Under the pieces are notes generated by a model. It was not told the DNA's origin and did not search any database. It worked only from the letters and a program-made list of their open reading frames with translations. From positions 1 through 64,000 of the forward strand of contig NZ_QHHQ01000003.1 in assembly GCF_003258595.1 (NCBI RefSeq): a DNA stretch of 64,000 nucleotides, read 5' to 3'. Position numbers and translations under genes: made by a program. Origin of the DNA: Acuticoccus sediminis (GTDB lineage Bacteria; Pseudomonadota; Alphaproteobacteria; Rhizobiales; Amorphaceae). Shown here in pieces: positions 45,808 through 56,024 of the stretch; within the stretch, counting starts at the first letter, position 1; the number at the start of each line of letters is the position of its first letter.

Positions 45808-46317
45808 GCCGGAGCGCGGGACGGTAACCGTCGCGGAGACCCCCGGATGCGTCAGCGCAGCCATGCGCTGTCGCGACGCTTGTGCGCGTCAACGTAGGGG
45901 TGATCGGCGGAGTTGTTCGCGACCGGACGATGTGCTTTTCTGGTCGCCGCGGTGCTTCGAGTTGCGGCAATTTCGCGTAGTTCGCGACGTGTTCGTGGCA
46001 AATTTCGGTATGCAGTTGAGTAGGCGTGTCGCCGCTGTCAGTGTTGGGAGTACGGCGCTCTCAGGTATCGGTCAGCTTGCAGGTGAACGCCTAAGCGACG
46101 CCTTTGGCGCGACGAGGCCAGCCCGGGTCAAGCCTTGAAGTCGGCCCGTGTGAGGGCCACCTCGTCGCCAGTGATGCGATGGTGCATCCACGACGTTCGC
46201 CGGCGTACCACCTGACAATCACGTGGGTGGCTGACAGAATGAACAGACGCGTGCGGTGGACGGTGGCTCGACTCGTGCATGATGTGGCGAGCTCGGGCCA
46301 AGCTGAAAGGACAGTTC
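45808..46317. other. 510-base intergenic region between clpX and lon
   Basis: No convincing gene is present. Two small symmetric elements follow clpX: GACGGT-A-ACCGTC near 45820, and a hairpin CAGCGCA-GCCA-TGCGCTG at 45853-45870. The latter may end the clpX transcript. The lon promoter must lie in the right half. A CTTGAAG at 46134 recalls the heat-shock -35 element, but no matching -10 was found. Confidence 0.5.
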
Positions 46318-48762
<2,445 letters not shown>

Positions 48763-48809
48763 GGCGTTGGCCAAGCGCAACACCTGACCTCCGGTCGGGT
48801 CACATGTGG

Positions 48810-48837
48810 AAAAGGCGGGGGAAACCCCGCCTTTTTT
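48810..48837 (+). terminator. Rho-independent terminator of lon
   Basis: AAAAGGCGGGG and CCCCGCCTTTT form an 11-bp stem with a GAAA tetraloop followed by a T-run. It lies 48 bases after the lon stop. Confidence 0.95.
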
Positions 48838-49280
48838 GCGTTGAAGGCTCGCCCAAACTCTGAAATGTCTGTCAGAGGCTGAGGGGCAGGACCGGTTGTC
48901 GCACGCGATGGCGACTCCCGGCCACGAGAGCCTTGCGACTGTCGTAGAATATCTCCGGCAAGACTTATTGTTGCTCGGTGATTACCATCGTTCCGCCCCG
49001 CTTGGCTTGGAGGCGAATCGATCGGGTTTCGCGAATCGCCAGCAGATCCGGCCTCCGCGATTCGCGAGCCGCCTCATGCGGCCAAACTTTGATTCGCGAT
49101 TTCTTGGCTTTTGCGCGCCTAAAGCGACCCATCGCGCGTCAAACGGGCGCACCTTTCGCATTTTCGTAAGGTTTGAGGGTCAATTTCCCAGGGAAATAGG
49201 GCTCTTTTCATCGAAATCGTCTAGGCGTAGGGCGATAGTGATGACAGGGTAGCCCGGTCATCCGCAAAGGGAGAGACGGA
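48838..49280. other. 443-base intergenic region with clustered GANTC sites upstream of hup
   Basis: No gene is seen. Four GANTC sites lie within 81 bases (49015, 49033, 49059 and 49091). Two of them sit in a 9-bp inverted repeat, CGCGAATCG at 49030 and CGATTCGCG at 49058. The right third (49160-49280) is A/T-richer and probably holds the hup promoter. Confidence 0.6.
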
Positions 49281-49559
49281 ATGAAGAAAGCCGAACTCGC
49301 CGCCGAGGTGGCGGAGCAAGCCAACATCGACGCCAAGGCCGCGGCCAAGGCGGTCGACGCCACCTTCAACGCCATCGTCAACGCAATGAAGGCCGGCGAC
49401 GAAGTGCGCATCACCAACTTCGGTGTGTTCAGTGTGACGGACCGGCCCGAGTCTCAGGGGCGCAACCCCCAGACCAAGGAGCCGATCACGATCAAGGCGG
49501 CCAAGGTCCCGAAATTCAAGCCGGGCAAGCCGCTGAAGGACGCTCTGAACGAGGGTTGA
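49281..49559 (+). CDS. hup: HU family DNA-binding protein
   Basis: This 92-residue histone-like protein starts MKKAELAAEVAEQANIDAKA. Its beta-arm region is FGVFSVTDRPESQGRNPQTK, and the final KPGKPLKDALNEG is typical of HU. It bends and compacts DNA as a dimer. Placement directly after lon is the usual alphaproteobacterial order. AGGGAGAG precedes the start. Two hairpins follow the stop. Confidence 0.97.
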   Translation: MKKAELAAEVAEQANIDAKAAAKAVDATFNAIVNAMKAGDEVRITNFGVFSVTDRPESQGRNPQTKEPITIKAAKVPKFKPGKPLKDALNEG

Positions 49560-49560
49560 T

Positions 49561-49618
49561 GCTGCGACCGGCAAGGTCGCAGCCGGACCGACCGGACCCG
49601 GCAAGGGTCCGGCGGTCC
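49561..49618. terminator. Twin hairpins between hup and the AI-2E transporter
   Basis: Two adjacent hairpins share the same GGCAA loop. The first is GCTGCGACC / GGTCGCAGC at 49561-49583. The second is GGACCG-A-CCGGACCC / GGGTCCGGCGGTCC at 49585-49618, with one bulge. They separate two convergent genes. Confidence 0.7.
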
Positions 49619-49625
49619 AGCTCGC

Positions 49626-50786
49626 TCACGGCAGGCGCGGGAGCTCCAGCTCGGGCGCCGGCTCGTCCTCTTCGGCAATCGACGTCGTTCCCGACAGGAA
49701 CGTGCCGAAGAGCTGCATTTCGGGGATATTGTCGCTCATCACCTTCACGATGATGAGGATCGGCACCGCCAGGATCACTCCGGCCACGCCCCAGATGAAT
49801 CCCCACAGCGCGATCGAGAGCAGGATGGCGACCGGGTTCAACTCCAGTCGCTGTCCCAGGACGCTGGGCGTGATGAAGTGCCCCTCCAGCGTCGTCAGCG
49901 TGAAGTAGGCGAGGCCCGGCGCCAGCGCCCAGATCGGGTCGTTGTACGTCAGCAGCCCGATGAGCATCCCCGACCCCGTGCCGATCAGCGACCCGACGAA
50001 CGGCAGGTAGTTGAGGAGGAAGGCCGCAAGACCCCACAGCGCGGGGCTCGGCATGTCGAGCAGGTACATCGTGATGGCGATGCTGACGCCGAAGCCGGCG
50101 TTGATGATCGTGATAGTCAGCAGGTACTTCGAGACGGTGGTGACGATATTGTTCACCACCAGCAGCGAGCGCTTCTTGTCCGACAGCTTCGGCGAGGCGT
50201 GGACGATCTTCTCGTAGATCAGGCGGTTGGTGACCAGCAGAAAGTAGGTGAGGGCGATCGCGACCACGAGCGTGGAGGCGATGTTGCCGATGTTCGAGGC
50301 TGCCCGGTTGAGGAGGCCCGGCTGGCGCACCACGACCTCGCGCACCATCGGGTCGGACGCGGCCTTGGTGATCTGCTCGACCTCCTTGCTGGCCTCGGTG
50401 ATCGTCTCGAGGGGATTGCGGAACTCTTCCAGGCGAAGCTTGAGCTGACGACCGATGGTCGGGGCGTCGTCGATGAAGCTGGTGACGGGCTGCGCGAGCG
50501 TCAGCGCGGCAATGCCGAGCGCCATCGTCACGGCGGAGACGAGCAGGAACGCCGACAGTCCCGGCCAGATGCGGCGCTGAAGCCACAGGTTGATCGGCGT
50601 CAGGGTCAGGGAGATGACGAACGCGAGCACCACCGGCAGGACGAGGCTCTCGGCATAGTCGAAGGCGGCCAGGACGCTGAGGGTGGCGAGAATGATGAGC
50701 GGCGCCTTGACGCCCGATCCCACGTGAACCGGGACCTTCTTCGGGAATTGTTCCTCGTCGAGGCGGATTTGATCGTCGGCGGACAA
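49626..50786 (-). CDS. AI-2E (PerM/UPF0118) family transporter
   Basis: This 386-residue membrane protein has about eight TM helices. After the N-terminal segment (KAPLIILATLSVLAAFDYAE) it has a charged periplasmic/cytosolic helical region (about 105-170) and the conserved late block FLLNYLPFVGSLIGTGSGML. It ends with GFIWGVAGVILAVPILIIVK. The family includes the AI-2 exporter TqsA and Na+/H+ antiporters; the role here is unknown. The start is taken as TTG 50786, preceded by GGAAGGAG; a longer form from an ATG upstream lacks a ribosome site. Confidence 0.88.
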   Translation of the reverse strand: MSADDQIRLDEEQFPKKVPVHVGSGVKAPLIILATLSVLAAFDYAESLVLPVVLAFVISLTLTPINLWLQRRIWPGLSAFLLVSAVTMALGIAALTLAQPVTSFIDDAPTIGRQLKLRLEEFRNPLETITEASKEVEQITKAASDPMVREVVVRQPGLLNRAASNIGNIASTLVVAIALTYFLLVTNRLIYEKIVHASPKLSDKKRSLLVVNNIVTTVSKYLLTITIINAGFGVSIAITMYLLDMPSPALWGLAAFLLNYLPFVGSLIGTGSGMLIGLLTYNDPIWALAPGLAYFTLTTLEGHFITPSVLGQRLELNPVAILLSIALWGFIWGVAGVILAVPILIIVKVMSDNIPEMQLFGTFLSGTTSIAEEDEPAPELELPRLP

Positions 50787-50899
50787 GCGAGCGGCTCCTT
50801 CCGTGAGGGCAGCGGGTCGGGTAGGTCTACCCATCAACGCCGCAACCCTGAGCAACGTTCGTCTCAACCTGACGTGATCGGTAAAAAAAGGACCTGACT

Positions 50900-51928
50900 T
50901 TGGATGCATCATCGCGACTGACATCACTGAATCAGGATCCGGAGCGGCGCAAACCTGTCCCTCCAAGCAAACTTCCTTACCACGAGCGCCTCAGGGGGCG
51001 GGCCGCGCACAACCCGTTCCAGATCGGCTGGCGCGGCTGGTGGGACATCCTCCTTCGGGTCATTCAGCGGGTCAGCATCGACAATCTCGGGCTCATCACG
51101 GCGGGCGTGACGTTCTACGTCTTCCTGGCGCTGATCCCGGCGATGATCGCGGTTGTCTCCTTCTACGGCATCACGACCTCGTCGCTGACGCTGGAGACGC
51201 ACGTCTCCTTCCTGCACGGCTACCTGCCGGATCAGGCGATCGAGTGGATCTCGCATGAGATCGGGCGCGTGTCGAAGGCGCAGGAGAACGGGCTCACCCT
51301 CACCTTCGTGCTCAGCTTCGGGCTGTCCCTGTGGTCCATGAACAATGCCGTGATCGCGCTCTTCGGGGCGATGAACATCGCTTACGGGGAGGTGGAGAAG
51401 CGCGGGACCATCGCGCTCTATCTGCGCGCCTTCGGCGTGACGCTGGCGGCGCTGATGGTGGGGATCGTCATGATCGGCGCCATCGTCGTCGTGCCGCTGG
51501 TGTTCGGCGCGGCGAACGGCGGGCTCGACTATGGCGGGCGGCGTGTCACCGCGCCGCTTCTCTTCGTGGCGGTGGCGATCGCCTCGGCGATGATCTACCG
51601 GCTGGGACCGAGCCGGCGGGCGGCTCGGTGGCGCTGGATCTCGGTCGGCGCGGTCACCGTGGCGGCGGGGTGGCTCGCGGCCTCGACGCTGCTCTCCTGG
51701 TACCTGTCGAACATCGCCAACTACGCGGCGATCTACGGCTCGCTCGGCACCGTGATCGCGCTCATGTTCTGGTTCTACATCTCCATCTACATCCTGCTCC
51801 TCGGGGCGGAGCTGGCGGCGGAGGTGGAGCACCAGACGATGGTGGACACCACCGTCGGTCCCGAGCAGCCCGTCGGCCGCCGCGGCGCGTACGTTGCCGA
51901 CACCGTGGGCAGGGCGTCTAACGTCTAG
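50900..51928 (+). CDS. YihY/BrkB family inner-membrane protein
   Basis: This 342-residue integral membrane protein has about six TM helices after a cytosolic N-terminus of about 70 residues. Family signs are NLGLITAGVTFYVFLALIPA, LWSMNNAVIALFGAMNIAYG, and the end segment NYAAIYGSLGTVIALMFWFY followed by ISIYILLLGAELAAEVEHQ. The family was once called ribonuclease BN by mistake and has no firm function. The start is TTG 50900, with AAAAAGGA 8 bases upstream. It is divergent from the AI-2E gene. Confidence 0.9.
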   Translation: MDASSRLTSLNQDPERRKPVPPSKLPYHERLRGRAAHNPFQIGWRGWWDILLRVIQRVSIDNLGLITAGVTFYVFLALIPAMIAVVSFYGITTSSLTLETHVSFLHGYLPDQAIEWISHEIGRVSKAQENGLTLTFVLSFGLSLWSMNNAVIALFGAMNIAYGEVEKRGTIALYLRAFGVTLAALMVGIVMIGAIVVVPLVFGAANGGLDYGGRRVTAPLLFVAVAIASAMIYRLGPSRRAARWRWISVGAVTVAAGWLAASTLLSWYLSNIANYAAIYGSLGTVIALMFWFYISIYILLLGAELAAEVEHQTMVDTTVGPEQPVGRRGAYVADTVGRASNV

Positions 51929-52032
51929 TCACTGAGGGAAGGTTGCCGCGACATGGTTGCATAGGCGGTGATGCAACAAATCCCGTTCTTGCCCGTTTGC
52001 TCACCACAGACCCAAAGTAAGCGGAGAAAGTC

Positions 52033-52230
52033 ATGAATTGGGATCAAATCTCTGGTCAGTGGAAGCAGATGGCCGGTCGCGTGCAGACCGAATGGGGTGA
52101 GCTCACCAACGACGACGTCAATCAGGTCGAGGGCGACCGGCTCCGCCTCGAGGGCATCATCCAGGAACGCTACGGCAAAACCAAGGAAGAAGCTCGGCAG
52201 GCGGTCGACGCGTGGCTCGACCGGCTCTAG
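52033..52230 (+). CDS. CsbD family stress protein
   Basis: This 65-residue protein matches the CsbD pattern closely: MNWDQISGQWKQMAGRVQTE, followed by WGELTNDDVNQVEGDRLRLE and a final QERYGKTKEEARQAVDAWLD. Genes of this family are induced by general stress (sigma B in Bacillus, EcfG in alphaproteobacteria). The molecular role is unknown. GCGGAGAAAG precedes the start. No exact EcfG motif was found in the 104 bases upstream. Confidence 0.95.
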   Translation: MNWDQISGQWKQMAGRVQTEWGELTNDDVNQVEGDRLRLEGIIQERYGKTKEEARQAVDAWLDRL

Positions 52231-52297
52231 ATGAGATTATAACCAGATTAAGATCGTGAGGGGCAAAGTCCCCGAAGTTCTGATCAGTATCGATCCC

Positions 52298-52325
52298 GGG
52301 CATCGAGCATATTTGCTCGGTGCCC
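52298..52325 (+). promoter_or_regulatory. Leader hairpin between csbD and the HWE kinase gene
   Basis: GGGCATCGAGCA and TGCTCGGTGCCC pair as a 12-bp stem with one wobble, around a 4-nt TATT loop. It lies 70-95 bases after csbD and about 20 bases before the kinase start, so it could terminate csbD or regulate kinase translation. Confidence 0.5.
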
Positions 52326-52346
52326 GATGAAACAGGGTTGTCGTGC

Positions 52347-54176
52347 ATGAACGGGTCGGCTGACGCCGCCACAACTATTGCGATCGCTCAGCTCGGCACT
52401 GTAGCCGCGTTGGTGATTTTTGCGATTGTGGGGCGGGGCGTGACCGCTCGGTGTCTTGCACTGCTCGCGGGTTGCGTCCTGTTCCTGTCGAGCGACCTCG
52501 TGTGGCAGGTGGCGGGGTGGGCGAGCGACGTCCCCGCGTCCCTGCCGGCGAGCGTCGGAATCGCGGATTTCGCCACCGCAGCCACGGGAACCCAGCTCGC
52601 AGTCGCGATGGCGACCGCTGCTGCGGCGATCGGCGGCGTCGTGCTGGTGCTCGCCTACGCCGTGCGGCGCGTGGCCGGCGCGCATGACCGCACGGGCGTC
52701 AAGCCCGACCTGACGGCGACGCCGCAGGCGGCCGAGGCGCGCAACAAGCGGCTCATGGGCATCCTCCAGCGGGAGCACGAGAAGTTGCGTTCCGTGCGCG
52801 AGATGCACCGCTATCTCGAACTCGCCACACGCAATTCCCAGATTACCGTCCTCTTTCAGGATTTGGATTTACGCTACCAGTGGGTCGTCAATCCGCGCCC
52901 GTACCTGATTCCCGAGGACATCGTCGGCAAGTCGGACGAGGAGATCCTGCCCGAGCAGGTCCGTCCGCTGGTGATCGGCCACAAGACGCGCGCCCTCCAG
53001 ACCGGCACCACACAGACATTTGAGATCGAGATCCCCGGCAACGACGAGCGGGCGTGGTTCCGCATGGACGTCGTGCCGATCTCCAACGATGACAACCGCC
53101 TGACGGGACTCGTCTGCACCGCGATCGACATCTCCCGCTCCAAGCGGCTCGACATGATGCGGACGGACCTGTCGCGGCGTCTGGCCGAGACGCTGCAGCG
53201 GTTCAATCTGGCGCTGCGGTCGGAAAAGATCATGGTGTTCAGCCAGGATACGGACCTGCGCTACACGTGGGCGAATTCCGACGAGACGCAGATCGGCTCC
53301 ATCATCGGGCGGACCGACGACGAGGTCGTGCCCGAGCCGGACCGCGCGCAGATCATGGGCCTCAAGAAGCGCGTCATCGAGACGAAGCGGCCGGTGTCGG
53401 GCGAGATCGGCGTGGGCGAGGGGGCGGACCGGCGCTGGTACGACCTCCATATCGAGCCGAACCTCAAGCCCGACGGCACCGTGCTCGGCATCACCTGCGC
53501 GTCGATCGACATCACCCACCGCAAGCGCAACGAGGAGCAGATGCGCCTCGTGATGCGTGAGCTGACGCACCGCACCAAGAACCTCCTGACGGTGGTGATC
53601 GCGATCGCCCGGCAGACGAGCACGCAGTCGCCGACGGTGGAGGCGTTCGTGCCGGCGCTGATCGCCCGGCTGCGGGCGCTGTCGGCGGCGCAGGACCTGA
53701 TCGTGGCGGACGAGTGGGCCGGCGTCGACATCGGCGACCTCGTCCGCGTCCTGGTGGGCCAGTTCATCCCGCCCCATTCCTCGCGCGTGACGATCTCCGG
53801 CCCGCCGGTGATCCTCTCGCCGGAGGCCTCGCAGAACCTCGGCCTCGCGATTCACGAGCTGGCGGCGAACGCGGTCCAGTATGGCGCGTTTGCCAATGCG
53901 AAGGGCTCGCTCGACGTGTCGTGGGCGGTGAAGACCGTCGACGAGAAGGAGGTGCTCTCCTTCACGTGGGCGGAGACCGGCGGCCCGGCGGTCAGCGAGC
54001 CGACGCGCCGCGGCTTCGGCATGACGGTGATCGAGCGCAACCTCTCCCGCGCGCTGCGGGCGGACGTGGACCTCGCGTTCACACCGGGCGGGCTCGTCGC
54101 GAACATGACCCTGCCGCTCGAGGGGATCGTGCCGTTCGCCAGTCCCGACCGGGCTCTCCTGGCCCAGGCGAGCTGA
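52347..54176 (+). CDS. HWE-type sensor histidine kinase with two PAS domains
   Basis: This 609-residue kinase has three N-terminal TM helices (about 8-100), PAS 1 (about 150-265), PAS 2 (about 290-395) and a HWE kinase core. The phospho-acceptor H408 is in MRELTHRTKNLLTVVIAIAR. The N-box is HELAANAVQYGAF and the Trp-Glu motif FTWAETGGP; the G-box is GFGMTVIERNLSRAL. HWE kinases often phosphorylate PhyR in the general stress response, and phyR lies 2 kb away. The start at 52347 is preferred; a GTG at 52320 overlaps the hairpin. Confidence 0.9.
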   Translation: MNGSADAATTIAIAQLGTVAALVIFAIVGRGVTARCLALLAGCVLFLSSDLVWQVAGWASDVPASLPASVGIADFATAATGTQLAVAMATAAAAIGGVVLVLAYAVRRVAGAHDRTGVKPDLTATPQAAEARNKRLMGILQREHEKLRSVREMHRYLELATRNSQITVLFQDLDLRYQWVVNPRPYLIPEDIVGKSDEEILPEQVRPLVIGHKTRALQTGTTQTFEIEIPGNDERAWFRMDVVPISNDDNRLTGLVCTAIDISRSKRLDMMRTDLSRRLAETLQRFNLALRSEKIMVFSQDTDLRYTWANSDETQIGSIIGRTDDEVVPEPDRAQIMGLKKRVIETKRPVSGEIGVGEGADRRWYDLHIEPNLKPDGTVLGITCASIDITHRKRNEEQMRLVMRELTHRTKNLLTVVIAIARQTSTQSPTVEAFVPALIARLRALSAAQDLIVADEWAGVDIGDLVRVLVGQFIPPHSSRVTISGPPVILSPEASQNLGLAIHELAANAVQYGAFANAKGSLDVSWAVKTVDEKEVLSFTWAETGGPAVSEPTRRGFGMTVIERNLSRALRADVDLAFTPGGLVANMTLPLEGIVPFASPDRALLAQAS

Positions 54177-54197
54177 GGTCCAAAGGGCCCCGCGCGG

Positions 54198-54222
54198 AAC
54201 GCCGCCGGGGGCCCGAAGTTCC
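54198..54222 (-). promoter_or_regulatory. EcfG-type promoter motif, antisense to the HWE kinase 3' end
   Basis: Read on the minus strand, GGAAC (54222-54218) is followed by 16 bases and CGTT, an exact match to the EcfG pattern. Read on the plus strand it is GGAAC-N16-AGTT. Minus-strand transcription would run into the 3' end of the kinase gene. The motif lies 22 bases after that gene's stop and inside a G/C-rich hairpin, so it may also be part of a terminator. Confidence 0.35.
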
Positions 54223-54402
54223 GCCACCGCAACAATTTCATTTAACGTAGAGTCCTGTGATTCTACGCGTTTTCTGTCGATTTCTGCGGACATCGCGGAA
54301 CGTCGTCCCCGACTCGCGGATTGATCTCACGAATGGTCACGCGGGACCCAAGGGTCGTTCGAGTGCGACCCGTGAGCCCCGTGTGCAATGCTGGAGATGC
54401 AA

Positions 54403-54885
54403 ATGACAAAGGACGAAATCGACCTCGTCTGGCGAGAGATCAGTCGCATCGAGACCTGCATGATGGTGACCCAGGACGGGTCCTTGGTCCGCGCCCGCCC
54501 CATGGTGGGGGTCGCGGATCGCTCCGCCGGGACGATCTGGTTCGTGACGAGCCGGGCCGACCACAAGGACGACCAGCTCCGCCGGGATCCGCGCGTGTGT
54601 CTCTCCTATGTGGACACCGAGAGGAAGACTTACGTCTCGGTATCCGGAAAGGCGTCGCTGCTGTCCGACCGGCAGAAGATCGAGGAGCTCTGGACGCCGA
54701 ACATCGAGGCCTGGTTCGACCGCGGTCCGGACGATCCGGCGGCGCTGCTGATCGCGGTGCGGCCGGAGGTCGCCGAGGTGTGGGACGACCCCAACGCCGA
54801 GCTGATCGGCGCACTGGAACTCCTCACGGCGTCCTCGGGCGCCGACGAGCCGGGCTTCCGCCCGGGCAACAAGATCAAGCTATGA
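54403..54885 (+). CDS. Pyridoxamine 5'-phosphate oxidase-like general stress protein
   Basis: This 160-residue protein of the PNPOx-like split-barrel fold starts MTKDEIDLVWREISRIETCM. It has LVRARPMVGVADRSAGTIWF, DQLRRDPRVCLSYVD and SVSGKASLLSDRQKIEELW. Relatives (general stress protein 26 type) bind flavin or pyridoxine derivatives. Its place between the kinase and EcfG genes fits a stress role. The start at 54403 is preferred because GGAG precedes it by 6 bases; ATG 54388 is also in frame. Confidence 0.88.
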   Translation: MTKDEIDLVWREISRIETCMMVTQDGSLVRARPMVGVADRSAGTIWFVTSRADHKDDQLRRDPRVCLSYVDTERKTYVSVSGKASLLSDRQKIEELWTPNIEAWFDRGPDDPAALLIAVRPEVAEVWDDPNAELIGALELLTASSGADEPGFRPGNKIKL

Positions 54886-54952
54886 GGGGAAGGGCGCGCT
54901 CGGTTCGGGCTCGCGAAGCCGGGCACGGGTGCGCAAGCGGCGTCCGTCGCGG

Positions 54953-54994
54953 GATCGTCGAGGTCGGCGATGAGGCGCCGGGCCGTCGACGATC
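54953..54994. terminator. Inverted repeat between the PNPOx-like gene and ecfG
   Basis: GATCGTCGA and TCGACGATC form a perfect 9-bp inverted repeat with a 24-base G/C-rich interior, located between the two convergent genes. Confidence 0.4.
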
Positions 54995-55004
54995 TCGTGG
55001 CAGG

Positions 55005-55541
55005 TCAGAACTTGCGGGCGTCGACGACGGAACGGCTCTGGTGGTCGGGTCCGTAGTCGGCGCCTGACTGCAGCGACAGCAGCTCGGCGAGGCGCGTGCG
55101 GGCGCGGTTGACGCGGCTCTTCACCGTGCCGACGGCGCAGCCGCAGATCTCCGCCGCCTCGTCGTAGGAGAAGCCGGAGGCGCCGACCAGGATGAGCGCC
55201 TCACGCTGGTCCGCGGCGAGCTTGTCGAGCGCCTCGCGGAAATCCACCATGTCGAGGTGCCCGATCTGTTCGGGATGGGTGGAGAGGTTGGCGGCGAGCT
55301 TGCCGTCCGCGTCCTCCACCTCGCGGCGCTTCTTGCGAAAGTCCGAATAATAGACGTTGCGCAGGATGGTGAAGAGCCATGCCCGCATATTGGTGCCGGC
55401 CTCGAACATGTCGATCGAGGCCCAGGCCTTCATCAGCGCTTCCTGAACCAGATCGTCGGCCCGCTCGGCGTTGCCGCACAGGCTGACCGCGAACGCGCGC
55501 AGGTTCGGGATCTGGCGAATGAGCTCCTCTTTGACGCTCAT
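55005..55541 (-). CDS. ecfG: General stress response sigma factor EcfG
   Basis: This 178-residue ECF sigma factor has region 2 ADDLVQEALMKAWASIDMFE then TNMRAWLFTILRNVYYSDFR. Region 4 has LILVGASGFSYDEAAEICGC and AVGTVKSRVNRARTRLAELL. The NMRAWLFTILRN segment and the neighbouring NepR are typical of EcfG (ECF15). It recognises GGAAC-N16/17-CGTT promoters and directs the general stress regulon. Its start overlaps the nepR stop by 4 bases (ATGA), so the sigma factor and its anti-sigma are made together. Confidence 0.96.
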   Translation of the reverse strand: MSVKEELIRQIPNLRAFAVSLCGNAERADDLVQEALMKAWASIDMFEAGTNMRAWLFTILRNVYYSDFRKKRREVEDADGKLAANLSTHPEQIGHLDMVDFREALDKLAADQREALILVGASGFSYDEAAEICGCAVGTVKSRVNRARTRLAELLSLQSGADYGPDHQSRSVVDARKF

Positions 55542-55750
55542 TGCTGATCCGCGCTTTCGTCGTCGTTCGAAGGATGCGTCGCGTCGTCCGACTTGTCCGC
55601 GCTCACCTGGTCGAGTTTCATGAGAAGCTCGACCAGCTTGTCGGGGATTGGCTCGACCAACACGGAATCGTACAAAGTTCGCAACTGCTTTCCAATCAAC
55701 GACTGCATCGCATCGTCCTGGGGGGTGCCCGGCCTATCGTCGTCAGTCAT
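55538..55750 (-). CDS. nepR: Anti-sigma factor NepR
   Basis: This 70-residue NepR has the family core IGKQLRTLYDSVLVEPIPDK followed by LVELLMKLDQV, flanked by acidic disordered tails. It holds EcfG inactive until phosphorylated PhyR binds it through a sigma-like domain. It is first in a two-gene operon with ecfG, and the shared promoter region with phyR lies upstream. Confidence 0.96.
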   Translation of the reverse strand: MTDDDRPGTPQDDAMQSLIGKQLRTLYDSVLVEPIPDKLVELLMKLDQVSADKSDDATHPSNDDESADQQ

Positions 55751-55847
55751 CGCGCACCGTCGGGCATTCCTTCACAATTCAATTTCCATCCTCCGGTTCC
55801 ACGCCGCTGCCGCTTTGCCCGAAAACCAGCCATCCGGGCCTGGGATC

Positions 55848-55872
55848 GGAACAATCGTGCGGGGCGGACGTT
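55848..55872 (+). promoter_or_regulatory. Exact EcfG-type promoter, plus strand, upstream of phyR
   Basis: GGAAC (55848-55852), 16 bases, CGTT (55869-55872). It is oriented toward phyR and lies about 150 bases before its start. The next motif lies only 18 bases downstream. Confidence 0.75.
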
Positions 55873-55889
55873 AGAACGCATACCTTGTC

Positions 55890-55916
55890 GGAACGGTTTG
55901 GCGCTTCGTTCGTTCC
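55890..55916. promoter_or_regulatory. Symmetric, bidirectional EcfG-type promoter between nepR-ecfG and phyR
   Basis: GGAACG, 15 bases, CGTTCC. Read on the plus strand this is GGAAC-N16-CGTT toward phyR; read on the minus strand it is again GGAAC-N16-CGTT toward nepR-ecfG. Each end serves as the -35 for one direction and the -10 for the other. It can therefore drive both sides of the regulatory circuit from the same 27 bases, though probably not on the same molecule at once. Confidence 0.8.
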
Positions 55917-56024
55917 ATCAGTTCTAGACCGATCGAGGCACTTGCTGATTTGGTGCGTGTGGGGTCGCGCACGCAAGGTAGTGAGTCTAATCGGTTTAGG
56001 AATCGAACTCGTCAAGGAACGGTC

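Noticed and set aside
46131-46165. Heat-shock sigma-32 promoter for lon
   Set aside because: A CTTGAAG -35-like element is present, but no suitable -10 at 13-17 bases was seen.
51929-52032. EcfG promoter for csbD
   Set aside because: CsbD genes are often EcfG targets, but only GGAAG with wrong spacing was found here.
54297-54321. EcfG-like motif before the PNPOx-like gene
   Set aside because: GGAAC is present, but at 16-17 bases the following tetramer is GGAT or GATT rather than CGTT, so it does not meet the pattern.
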